From positions 1 to 21,177 of the forward strand of contig CAINDH010000088.1 in NCBI GenBank assembly GCA_903847285.1: 21,177 nt of DNA. The letters are read 5' to 3'. The stretch is from an uncultured Verrucomicrobia subdivision 3 bacterium (lineage in GTDB: Bacteria; Verrucomicrobiota; Verrucomicrobiae; Limisphaerales; UBA11358). A model generated the notes under the pieces. The model made no database searches and was not told the origin of the DNA. It worked only from the letters and a program-made list of their open reading frames with translations. Position numbers and translations under genes: made by a program. Below are positions 15,301-21,177 of the stretch, one piece after another; within the stretch, counting starts at the first letter, position 1, and each line of letters opens with the position of its first letter.

Positions 15301-15845
15301 ATTTCGTCATTGTTTCCAATTCCGCCACCTTGGATTTGCCCGGCACGATCACGGCGAATACGGTGCAGATCAACCCCGGCGGCACGCTCACCGGCTGCGG
15401 TTCGATCAATGGAAACCTGTTTAACAATGGAACAGTGCAATCCGACTGCGGTGGCACGTTGGAGATCTCCGGCAATGTGACCAACAACGGCACGATGCAA
15501 TTCCTAAACGGCACCGGTCTCGCTGTCACCGGCGCATTCGTGAACAACGGACTGCTGGACCTGCTCACCGGCGTGCAAAATCTTCCGGTGAATTTCATCA
15601 ACAATGGCACGGTGCTCCTCGCAACCAACGTTGTCGTCAGCGCGTTCATCAAAACCAATGACACCGTTTCGCTGGTCATTTTTGGCTACGATGGCCACAC
15701 CTACCAGTTGCAACGGAGCGCGACCCTAACGCCCGCGAACTGGCAAAACGTTGGGCCATCGCAGGATGGTGCGGGCGCGCCGCTGACATTTATCGACACG
15801 ACAAGCAGCAGCCAATTTTTCTATCGCGTGACAGTTTCCCCATGA
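12396..15845 (+). CDS. Secreted PL4-type rhamnogalacturonan lyase fused to autotransporter-type beta-strand repeats
   Basis: This is a 1,149-residue exported protein. The signal peptide is residues 1-23 (MRAIQSKWLSLLLCCMW...KVFA). The catalytic domain (about 30-345) follows the PL4 pattern: DCKYEYAAEYQKIGCWGH with candidate catalytic Lys222, IGVWFVLGGYDYLNDGP, a His pair His275/His280 (QHFGRDHFGG), GETWSKIFGPFLLY and AAWPYSWL. Next come a small RGTVTG...IRPGTYSL beta-sandwich (about 350-440) and a CBM-like domain from WEIGIPDRSAAEF (about 455-635), the standard three-domain PL4 layout. From about 642 (LVWRGGNGGNAWD) there are Gly/Asn/Thr-rich autotransporter-associated strand repeats (IKAGSGTLLVN, TKSGSGTFTLSG, GAGTLQVSG). 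From about 1096 there is a YQLQRS...FYRV tail. No beta-barrel is present. An in-frame TTG at 12363 is possible but would precede the signal peptide. The likely role is eliminative cleavage of RG-I backbone outside the cell. Confidence 0.85.
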   Translation: MRAIQSKWLSLLLCCMWSAKVFANDAGGGTNGVGANVTLTVSGGNVILANGVITATIATNSAQVTSYLFNGVQMLDTAGRIYYSMDGGTSFEGPGNCVYSVTKNTSDMVDISCKVTWSDHTNRVHAFDVDCHYVLRRGDTGLYAYAILSHPASYPATSVGEWRIVWKLPHTSTDWTFERIYVDALRNWYWGTYTDFLNEANTGIGEIKTITTGARAGQMDCKYEYAAEYQKIGCWGHASDTNKIGVWFVLGGYDYLNDGPNMTDLTVAEYYLLQHFGRDHFGGSGTSVAAGETWSKIFGPFLLYCNKTATNSHQGDALWADAKAQVTAEIAAWPYSWLTNSDYPADNLRGTVTGKIILTDPLKPTLTAGTNTWVGVSQPEPGGNWQFESKRYQTWVHPDTNGNFSMAHIRPGTYSLSAWTVGAIGEFTLTNVVVTANATNALGNLNWTNTHPGGQIAWEIGIPDRSAAEFKHGTNYWYPFLWMTYTNDFPNPLTYNVATSNWANDWNYAQPGYLTGTNTWSQWKWRINFTLTNLPTSGSATMTFGIASIYYGAVDVYVNDESAMTGEVAVNIAGGGQGGNALIREGIHAKYGVGYQSIPLSSLRVGTNTITLIQRSINSGFNHVMYDYVALELPATVTLPPGRPLVWRGGNGGNAWDIATTPNFRDTNNAVVVFTNGDNVTFADIGATNPTVNFLQAVWPGSVSVITSSNYTLSGSGSITGGVQVIKAGSGTLLVNTANSLMTGLVSLSAGKIALGNSGASLGTGILELNGGTFTIANSGALNNPVSVLAPSTIGNSGNSTIGGTISGNSFLTVAPPTGNVLTLGASAANFTGIITLGNGSGNLRINQSGTWGVPNGTMDAGTNAAFVYTRATGGGTVYFGALSGGPRTTLTSSDQASNPGSIVSYIIGALNQDSTFAGTNTDVGRAQLLALTKSGSGTFTLSGDSNYRGLTRVGAGTLQVSGSITTTNFVIVSNSATLDLPGTITANTVQINPGGTLTGCGSINGNLFNNGTVQSDCGGTLEISGNVTNNGTMQFLNGTGLAVTGAFVNNGLLDLLTGVQNLPVNFINNGTVLLATNVVVSAFIKTNDTVSLVIFGYDGHTYQLQRSATLTPANWQNVGPSQDGAGAPLTFIDTTSSSQFFYRVTVSP

Positions 15846-15884
15846 TTAAATGCATGCACCATCATCGTTTTATGCCGTTTCAAC

Positions 15885-15888
15885 AGGA
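15885..15888 (+). promoter_or_regulatory. Shine-Dalgarno AGGA deciding the sulfatase start
   Basis: AGGA lies 6 nt before the ATG at 15895. The in-frame ATG at 15850 has no such site and would place 15 polar residues before the signal peptide, so 15895 is preferred. Confidence 0.6.
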
Positions 15889-15894
15889 CGACGT

Positions 15895-17286
15895 ATGAGG
15901 GCGGCTCACTTTTTACAAAGGATCGTTTTTATCTGGCTGACTTCGCTGGCGCTCGCTGGTCGCTCGCAGGAAAAGCGACCCAATCTCGTTTTCATCCTCG
16001 CGGATGATTTGCGCTGGAACACCCTGGGCTGTGCGGGCGATACCATCATTCAGACGCCGAACATGGATCGGTTGGCAGCACAAGGCGTGCGATTCAATAA
16101 TTGTTTTGCGACGACGGCGATCTGTTGCGTGAGCCGCGCTTCGATTATCACGGGGCAATACGAACGGCGGCACGCGATTCCCAATTTCTCCAAACCGCTA
16201 ACTGCGCGGCAATGGTCGCAGACTTATCCGGCATTGCTGCGGCAGGCGGGCTATCGCACGGGCTTCGTTGGCAAGTTTGGCGTGGGCGGCAAAAATGCGA
16301 TTGCGGCCAATAAAAATGATTTCGATTTCTGGCGCGGCGTGCCGGGGCAGGGCGGAAAATTCTTCATTGATCCCAACGACCCGACGCACACTCACGCCAC
16401 CGCGCGCTTTGGTAATCAGGCGCTGGAATTTCTGAACGACGGCAGCACCAATCAGCCGTTCTGTCTTTCAATCAGTTTCAACGCCCCGCACGCGCGCGAT
16501 GGCGAGGCGAGGGAATTCCAGCCGGATTTGCGTGAAGAAAACCTCTATGTGACGAATGTGATTCCCCATTCGCCGACGGCGAACCGGGCATTTTTTGAGA
16601 AGCTCCAGCCTTTCGTTCAAAGGTCCGAAGGCCACAACCGCTGGACCAACCGTTTTTCCACCGACGAAAAATTTCAGCGCACAATGCGCGACTACTATCG
16701 GCTCGTGACGGGCATTGACCGCGAAGTGGGGCGCATCCGCGACGAGCTTGCGCGCCGTCATCTTGATGAGAACACCGTCATTATTTTCACGTCGGACAAC
16801 GGCTGGTTCGCCGGCGACCGCGAGTTGGCCGACAAGTGGTTGATGTATGAGGAAAGTATCCGCTTGCCGCTCATCATTTGTGATCCGCGCCTGCCGGTCG
16901 CGACGCAGGGCAAGTGCGTGGACGCCATTGCACTCAACGTGGATTATGCCCAAACGCTGCTCGACTTTGCCGCTATCGCCGCGCCGAAGGAGATGCAAGG
17001 ACGCAGTCTCGTTCCACTGCTGACGAACGCGCCGCCCGCAGACTGGCGGAAGGAATTCTTCTACGAACACCATTACGCACCGGCAATCATTCCGCCGAGC
17101 GAAGGCATCCGCACCGAACGCTGGAGCTACATCCACTGGTTGCCGCCGAACCCGGAAGTGGAAGAGCTTTACGACCTCGCCTCCGATCCCTTGCAAGCAC
17201 ACAACCTCGCGGACGATCCTAAAAAAGCGGCGATGCTCGCCGACTTGCGTGCTCGCTGGCGCGACTACCAACGTTCGCTCAAATGA
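15895..17286 (+). CDS. Secreted sulfatase (type I) with CCVSR active-site motif
   Basis: This 463-residue S1-family sulfatase has a signal peptide (MRAAHFLQRIVFIWLTSLAL..). Metal-binding Asp37/Asp38 lie in VFILADDLRWN; the nucleophile loop is AICCVSRASIITGQY with Cys77 as the formylglycine precursor; VGKFGVGG (the KxxxG region) follows; and Asp301/Asn302 are in IIFTSDNGW. The C-terminal subdomain ends with EELYDLASDPLQ. The usual Cys-x-Pro-Ser-Arg has Val79 in place of Pro, and the x is a second Cys. It probably removes sulfate from the same glycan attacked by the lyase and glycosidases around it, in the periplasm or outside. It lies 49 nt after the lyase and overlaps the next start in ATGA. 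The sulfated sugar and position are not predictable from sequence alone. Confidence 0.92.
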   Translation: MRAAHFLQRIVFIWLTSLALAGRSQEKRPNLVFILADDLRWNTLGCAGDTIIQTPNMDRLAAQGVRFNNCFATTAICCVSRASIITGQYERRHAIPNFSKPLTARQWSQTYPALLRQAGYRTGFVGKFGVGGKNAIAANKNDFDFWRGVPGQGGKFFIDPNDPTHTHATARFGNQALEFLNDGSTNQPFCLSISFNAPHARDGEAREFQPDLREENLYVTNVIPHSPTANRAFFEKLQPFVQRSEGHNRWTNRFSTDEKFQRTMRDYYRLVTGIDREVGRIRDELARRHLDENTVIIFTSDNGWFAGDRELADKWLMYEESIRLPLIICDPRLPVATQGKCVDAIALNVDYAQTLLDFAAIAAPKEMQGRSLVPLLTNAPPADWRKEFFYEHHYAPAIIPPSEGIRTERWSYIHWLPPNPEVEELYDLASDPLQAHNLADDPKKAAMLADLRARWRDYQRSLK

Positions 17287-17602
17287 ACATACGAGGGCAT
17301 TTCATATCGGCGTTGCTAAGCTTGGCCATGCTTCCCATCAATGCCGCCGAAACGCCCGTCGCGGGCGTCCGCGGTCAGGCACTGCGCTCGGATGAATTTG
17401 AAACGGCAATTGAAGTCGTCGCGAGCAATGCACTGCAAATAACGAACGGTAAGTTTACCGTGGATGCCTGGATTGCGCCGCGCGCTTTCCTTTGGAACAA
17501 CTACCCGATTCTTACGCAACGCGATGGAACGAGATTTGTTTTTTTTGGATCAAGGCCTCTGCGCTTGCCGCGACCACGATCACGCTAATTCACACTGACT
17601 GA
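17283..17602 (+). pseudogene. Broken LamG-domain secreted protein gene (internal deletion plus frame shift at T8)
   Basis: The start overlaps the sulfatase stop (ATGA). It opens with a signal peptide (ISALLSLAMLPINAAE), then the beginning of a LamG/concanavalin-like domain (LQITNGKFTVDAWIAP, NNYPILTQRDGTRFVF). At an 8-T run (17539-17546) the protein character collapses and the frame stops at 17588 as SRPLRLPRPRSR. A +1 shift at the T run instead reads FWIKASALAATTITLIHTD and stops at TGA 17600-17602, 1 nt before the next ATG, matching the tight packing of the cluster. Even with that repair only about 106 residues remain, too few for a LamG domain plus enzyme. I therefore read this as a gene that lost its middle, with the LamG start joined to a C-terminal strand. 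A sequencing error at T8 could explain the shift but not the small size. Confidence 0.6.
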
Positions 17603-17603
17603 A

Positions 17604-18752
17604 ATGAAATCCAAAATTGTCTGCACCACGCTGATTGGCTTGCTAAGCCTACAAATTTTTGCGGCCACCAACGAGCCGTTGCTCGCGCTACCCGCCGGGG
17701 TCGCCGCCGAAAAGTCTGCCGCGCCCGTTAAGCGCCCGCCGCCGGTCACTCGCATTTCTGAGCTGGCGAAAGGGATGCAATGGGTCGGGGTCGCCGTCAG
17801 CGAGCCGGATTATTATGTCTGGTGCACGTCGCCAATCGCTGGCGCGGACGGCAAAATTCACCTCTACTGTTCGCGCTGGCCGAAAATTTATAAGATGGGC
17901 GGCTGGCGGACGCATTGCGAAGTGGCGCATTACGTCGGCGATCAACCGGAGGGCCCGTTCAAATTTCATGACGTCGCCATTCCAGCCAATCCTGACGCGC
18001 TTTGGAACAACACCATTCACAATCCGGCCATTGCGCGAGTGGGTAACAAGTATCTGCTGCTCTACATTTCGTTTGATCGTCGCCCAAGCGCCTTTTTGGC
18101 CGCCGGCAAAACTCCGAATTACATCGGCATGTGCGTTGCCGATTCACCCAATGGCCCGTGGAAAAATTTGACCGCCGACGAGCCGCTGTTCATGCCATCG
18201 TCGGACACGAACCACTGGTCGTTTGGCGACTGGCAGTGCACGAATCCGACGTTCCTGGCTTACGGCGGAAAATATTACGTCTATTTCCACGGCGGAAAAC
18301 ACAACGGCAAAATCAACAGCTACGCCTACGCCTACGCCGTGGCGGACCAGCCAGAAGGCCCGTATCGGCTGGGTGATCGTTGGTGCACCGAAAACGTCGC
18401 CAAGATTGAAGACGCGACCGCGTTCGTATGGGACAAAAAAATCTGCCTGCTGACCGATGATAATCATGGGACACACACCGGCATTCCCGGCGGCGGATTG
18501 TTGTGGCGTTCGGATTCGCCGACCAACTTCACGTTGGCCGATGCTGAAATCGGCTTTCTGTATTCGACGAACTACAACCGCAATGTGGACCTGGCCAAAG
18601 TTCGCATACTTTACGGACGCGACTTCAAGTTTGAGCGCCCCGGCATCTTGATGCTTGGCGGCAAGCCGGCGTATTTCTACGGTGCGTCAGGCTTCAATCT
18701 CAACGGCGGCGAAACGCCGGAAAGCTACGTGATGAAAATCGACTTGAAGTAG
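17604..18752 (+). CDS. Secreted five-bladed beta-propeller glycosidase, GH43/GH117-like
   Basis: This is a 382-residue exported protein (signal peptide MKSKIVCTTLIGLLSLQIFA). Repeated blade motifs fit the GH43/62/117 propeller fold: SEPDYYVWCTSPIAGADGKIHL followed by CSRWPK, HNPAIARVGNKYLLLYISF, a DSPNGPWKNL strand, NPTFLAYGGKYYVYFHGG, DQPEGPY, and IEDATAFVWDKKICLLTDD, which holds acidic Glu269-Asp270. Acidic residues sit at the inner start of successive blades (Glu67/Asp69, Glu269) as expected for inverting propeller hydrolases, but I cannot name the exact triad. The phrase W..SPI.G.DGK.HL..SRW recalls GH117-type exo-enzymes and uncharacterised relatives acting on galactans. It lies between a sulfatase/broken gene and GH27, in one operon. 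The fold is confident; the linkage cut, and whether it takes galactose, anhydrogalactose or arabinose, is open. Confidence 0.75.
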   Translation: MKSKIVCTTLIGLLSLQIFAATNEPLLALPAGVAAEKSAAPVKRPPPVTRISELAKGMQWVGVAVSEPDYYVWCTSPIAGADGKIHLYCSRWPKIYKMGGWRTHCEVAHYVGDQPEGPFKFHDVAIPANPDALWNNTIHNPAIARVGNKYLLLYISFDRRPSAFLAAGKTPNYIGMCVADSPNGPWKNLTADEPLFMPSSDTNHWSFGDWQCTNPTFLAYGGKYYVYFHGGKHNGKINSYAYAYAVADQPEGPYRLGDRWCTENVAKIEDATAFVWDKKICLLTDDNHGTHTGIPGGGLLWRSDSPTNFTLADAEIGFLYSTNYNRNVDLAKVRILYGRDFKFERPGILMLGGKPAYFYGASGFNLNGGETPESYVMKIDLK

Positions 18753-18755
18753 CCG

Positions 18756-20315
18756 ATGGAAATGGACATGAAAAAAACATTCATCGGGGCGCTGTGCCTG
18801 CTGGCTGCAGTCGGTGGATATTCCCAAGACGTTTCTCGTAGTCAACGTGATGTGGGCGCAAACCGCGTCACGATGACAAATTTCATGATTGCCAGCCGCA
18901 CGCCAAAGCCGCCGCTCACGCCGCGCATCAACGGACCGAAAACTTTTGGCGTGCGCCCGGGCAGCCCGTTCCTGTTCCGCATCCCGGCCACGGGCGAACG
19001 TCCGATGACGTTTTCTGCGGAGAACTTGCCCGCTGGACTTTCGCTGGATGCAAAATCCGGAATCATCACAGGCGCTCTGAAAGAGCAGGGCACGTCTGTT
19101 GTCACGCTGGTGGCGTCCAATGCGTTGGGCGTGGCGAGGCGCGAGTTCCGCGTCGAAGTTGGCGACCGCATCGCCCTCACGCCGCCGATGGGATGGAATA
19201 CCTATTACGGCTTCCGGCTGGCCATCAGCGACAGGCTGATTCGCGAACAGGCGGACGCGATGGTGAAGTCCGGCCTCGCTGATCACGGCTGGAGCTATAT
19301 CAATCTCGATGAAGGTTGGACGATGAATCCGGCGGCTAAAGACCCGTTGCTCAACGGCACGCCGCGCGAACCCGATGGCCGCATCCGATCCAATGGACGT
19401 TTTCCGGATATGAAGGCGCTGTGCGATTACGTCCACGGGAAGGGATTAAAGATCGGTTTGTATTCCTCGCCTGGCCCGTTGAACTGCGGCGGCTTCGTTG
19501 GCAGTTATCAGCACGAGGGACAGGACGCGCAGGCTTACGCTGACTGGGGTTTTGATTTCCTCAAGTATGACTGGTGCTCCTACAAGCAAATCGCGAAGGA
19601 CGACAGCGTGGCCGAAGCGCGCAAGCCGTATGAACTCATGGTGCAAGCGTTGCGAAAAACGAAGCGCGATATCGTGTTCAGCTTCTGTCAATACGGCATG
19701 GGCAATTCAGCCGAATGGGCGGCGGATGCGGGCGCGAACACCTGGCGCACGACGCGCGACATTATTGATAAGTGGGAAACCGTGTCGCGCTACGGCTTCG
19801 GTCAGGCGGGCCTGGAAAAGTTTTCCGGGCCGGGCCGCTGGAATGATCCCGACATGCTGATGGTGGGCGTGATGGTTCGCAACACGCCGTCGCGCCTGAC
19901 GCCGGATGAGCAATACACGCAGGTCAGCCTGTGGTGCCTGCTGAATGCGCCGCTGCTCATCGGCGGCGATTTGCGGAAGCTGGATGATTTCACGCTCCGC
20001 CTGCTGTCGAACGATGAAGTGATCGAGGTGAATCAAGACCCCCTCGGCCAGCAGGCGTTACGCATCGCGCAGGATGCAAAAGCGCAAACCGAAGTCTGGG
20101 CCAAGCGCATGGAAGACGGCTCGCACGCCGTGGGCTTGTTCAACCGATCCGAGCAATCGGTGAGTGTGACCGCGACGTGGAGTTCGCTTAAGCTTTCAGG
20201 CCCGCAGGCCGTCCGTGACTTGTGGCGGCAGAAAAATCTCGGCGTCTTCCAGAATGAATTTACCGCTACCATTCCCGCGCACGGCGTGGAATTGATCCGG
20301 GTTCAAACGAAATAA
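18756..20315 (+). CDS. Secreted GH27 alpha-galactosidase with N-terminal Ig-like domain
   Basis: This is a 519-residue protein. The ATG at 18756 gives MEMD before MKKTFIGALCLLAAVGG; the ATG at 18768 would start the signal peptide more cleanly and may be the true start. Residues about 50-140 form a putative Ig (He_PIG-type) domain: ATGERPMTFSAENLPAGLSL, DAKSGIITGAL, VTLVASNALG. The GH27 barrel begins at LTPPMGWNTYYGF. The nucleophile is Asp272 (FLKYDWCSY) and the acid/base is Asp335 (TWRTTRDIIDKW), followed by GRWNDPDMLMVG and NAPLLIGGDLR; a C-terminal beta-domain closes the protein. GH27 enzymes release terminal alpha-linked galactose with retention; some act on N-acetylgalactosamine or beta-L-arabinose. 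It starts 3 nt after the propeller gene and is followed by GH29, so it is part of the side-chain trimming set. Confidence 0.9.
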   Translation: MEMDMKKTFIGALCLLAAVGGYSQDVSRSQRDVGANRVTMTNFMIASRTPKPPLTPRINGPKTFGVRPGSPFLFRIPATGERPMTFSAENLPAGLSLDAKSGIITGALKEQGTSVVTLVASNALGVARREFRVEVGDRIALTPPMGWNTYYGFRLAISDRLIREQADAMVKSGLADHGWSYINLDEGWTMNPAAKDPLLNGTPREPDGRIRSNGRFPDMKALCDYVHGKGLKIGLYSSPGPLNCGGFVGSYQHEGQDAQAYADWGFDFLKYDWCSYKQIAKDDSVAEARKPYELMVQALRKTKRDIVFSFCQYGMGNSAEWAADAGANTWRTTRDIIDKWETVSRYGFGQAGLEKFSGPGRWNDPDMLMVGVMVRNTPSRLTPDEQYTQVSLWCLLNAPLLIGGDLRKLDDFTLRLLSNDEVIEVNQDPLGQQALRIAQDAKAQTEVWAKRMEDGSHAVGLFNRSEQSVSVTATWSSLKLSGPQAVRDLWRQKNLGVFQNEFTATIPAHGVELIRVQTK

Positions 20316-20338
20316 AACTATTCGTAAAAAATCATTTT

Positions 20339-21177
20339 ATGAAAATAGCCTCGCACGCAATGCTTGCCCTTGGCTTCGCGGCCTTCACCGCCAGCGCCGC
20401 GCCAAATCCAGTTCCCGCCACCAATCTGCCTACCGCGACGGGTGTTTTTGCGCCGACGTGGCAATCCATGGCGGCAAACTATCGCGTGCCGGAATGGTTT
20501 TGCGACGCCAAGTTCGGCATCTGGTCGCATTGGGGGCCGCAGGCCGTGCCCGGCGAGGGCGACTGGTATGCGCGCAACATGTATCTGCAGAAGAATCCCA
20601 ACTACCAGTTTCACACGACCAACTACGGTCATCCCTCGCAGTTCGGCTACAAGGACATTCTCCCGCTATTCAAAGCGGAGAAGTTCGACGCGGATGCACA
20701 GATGAAATTATTCAAGTGCGCCGGGGCGAAATACTTTTTTGCGCTCGCCAATCACCACGACAACTACGATTGCTTCGACTCCGCGTATCAGCCGTGGAAC
20801 TCCGTGAACATCGGGCCGCACAAGGATCTGGTCGGGTTGTGGGCGAAGGCGGCGGAGCGCGAAGGACTGCGCCTCGGCATCAGCGTCCACAATGCGCGTT
20901 CGTGGTATTGGTGGGAGCCAGCGCATTTGAGCGACAAGACCGGGCCGCTCGCCGGAGTTGCTTACGATGGCAATCTGACCCTCGCCGATGGCAAAGGAAA
21001 ATGGTGGGAGGGCTACGATCCGCGCCAGCTTTATTGCGAACCTTACAAAGCCGGCGACAAGGAATCTCCCGCTTACATCCAGCAGTGGGTGAACCGCACC
21101 AAGGATCTCATCAACAAATATCATCCTGACTTGCTCTACTTCGACCATCAGCACAATCGCTTTGAGCGTTTCGGCAA
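20339..21177 (+). CDS. Secreted GH29 alpha-L-fucosidase, 3' end outside window
   Basis: This open frame runs off the right edge after 279 codons. A signal peptide (MKIASHAMLALGFAAFTASA) leads into a GH29 catalytic barrel: VPEWFCDAKFGIWSHWGPQAVP near residue 55, an AKYFFALANHHDNYDCFDS strand with the conserved HHD, GLRLGISVHNARSWYWW, and KYHPDLLYFDHQ, whose Asp269 matches the GH29 nucleophile position. These enzymes remove terminal alpha-L-fucose with retention, here outside the inner membrane. It directly links the secreted enzyme set to the L-fucose oxidation operon upstream. A 23-nt AT-rich spacer follows the GH27 stop; no clear Shine-Dalgarno is seen. Acid/base residue and any C-terminal domain lie beyond the window, so the subfamily (broad or strict linkage type) cannot be set. 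Confidence 0.9.
   Translation, partial: MKIASHAMLALGFAAFTASAAPNPVPATNLPTATGVFAPTWQSMAANYRVPEWFCDAKFGIWSHWGPQAVPGEGDWYARNMYLQKNPNYQFHTTNYGHPSQFGYKDILPLFKAEKFDADAQMKLFKCAGAKYFFALANHHDNYDCFDSAYQPWNSVNIGPHKDLVGLWAKAAEREGLRLGISVHNARSWYWWEPAHLSDKTGPLAGVAYDGNLTLADGKGKWWEGYDPRQLYCEPYKAGDKESPAYIQQWVNRTKDLINKYHPDLLYFDHQHNRFERFG

Noticed and set aside
14480..15640. Short repeated motifs (GGCACG, AACGGC, AGCGGC) that might suggest a CRISPR or tandem array
   Set aside because: They are in frame, irregularly spaced and explained by the Gly/Thr/Asn-rich strand repeats of the lyase protein.

Overview
The window looks like a polysaccharide-utilisation region from a Gram-negative bacterium of the PVC group, most likely Verrucomicrobiota. 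Three things point that way: the density of exported sulfatases and glycosidases; a large secreted lyase carrying autotransporter-type beta-strand repeats; and that protein's C-terminal YQLQRS...FYRV module, a tail I associate with verrucomicrobial secreted proteins. The taxon is inferred from gene content only. Coding density is very high, nearly everything lies on the + strand, and I see no tRNA, rRNA, CRISPR array, transposase or integrase.

Region A (1-2.7 kb, +) holds the 3' end of a sulfatase, then a secreted GH95-like (alpha/alpha)6 glycosidase that starts at a GTG. Region B (2.86-4.0 kb) is an AraC-family regulator on the - strand, divergent from the next operon. Region C (4.0-12.2 kb, +) is one tightly packed operon: sodium:solute symporter, rhamnose/fucose-type mutarotase made as a lipoprotein, SDR dehydrogenase, exported two-domain esterase (alpha/beta-hydrolase plus SGNH), L-fuconate dehydratase, fuconolactonase-type amidohydrolase, second SDR, and FAH-family diketo-acid hydrolase. 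Stops and starts overlap or nearly touch. Together these encode a complete non-phosphorylating route from L-fucose (or a related L-sugar such as L-galactose) via lactone, acid, 2-keto-3-deoxy acid and 2,4-diketo acid to pyruvate and L-lactate.

Region D (12.2-21.2 kb, +) is the secreted depolymerisation set: a signal-peptide-only gene remnant; a 1,149-residue PL4-type rhamnogalacturonan lyase with a beta-strand-repeat C-terminal half; a second sulfatase with an unusual CCVSR active site; a broken LamG-domain gene; a GH43/GH117-like beta-propeller glycosidase; a GH27 alpha-galactosidase with an N-terminal Ig-like domain; and a GH29 alpha-L-fucosidase cut off by the window end.

Read as a unit, the surface and periplasmic enzymes would deacylate, desulfate and trim a branched, fucosylated and galactosylated, possibly RG-I-like sulfated glycan. 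Fucose released by GH29 (and perhaps the GH95-like enzyme) would be anomerised outside the inner membrane, imported by the symporter, and oxidised in the cytoplasm. The pathway enzymes are firm family assignments; the exact polysaccharide and sugar are inference.
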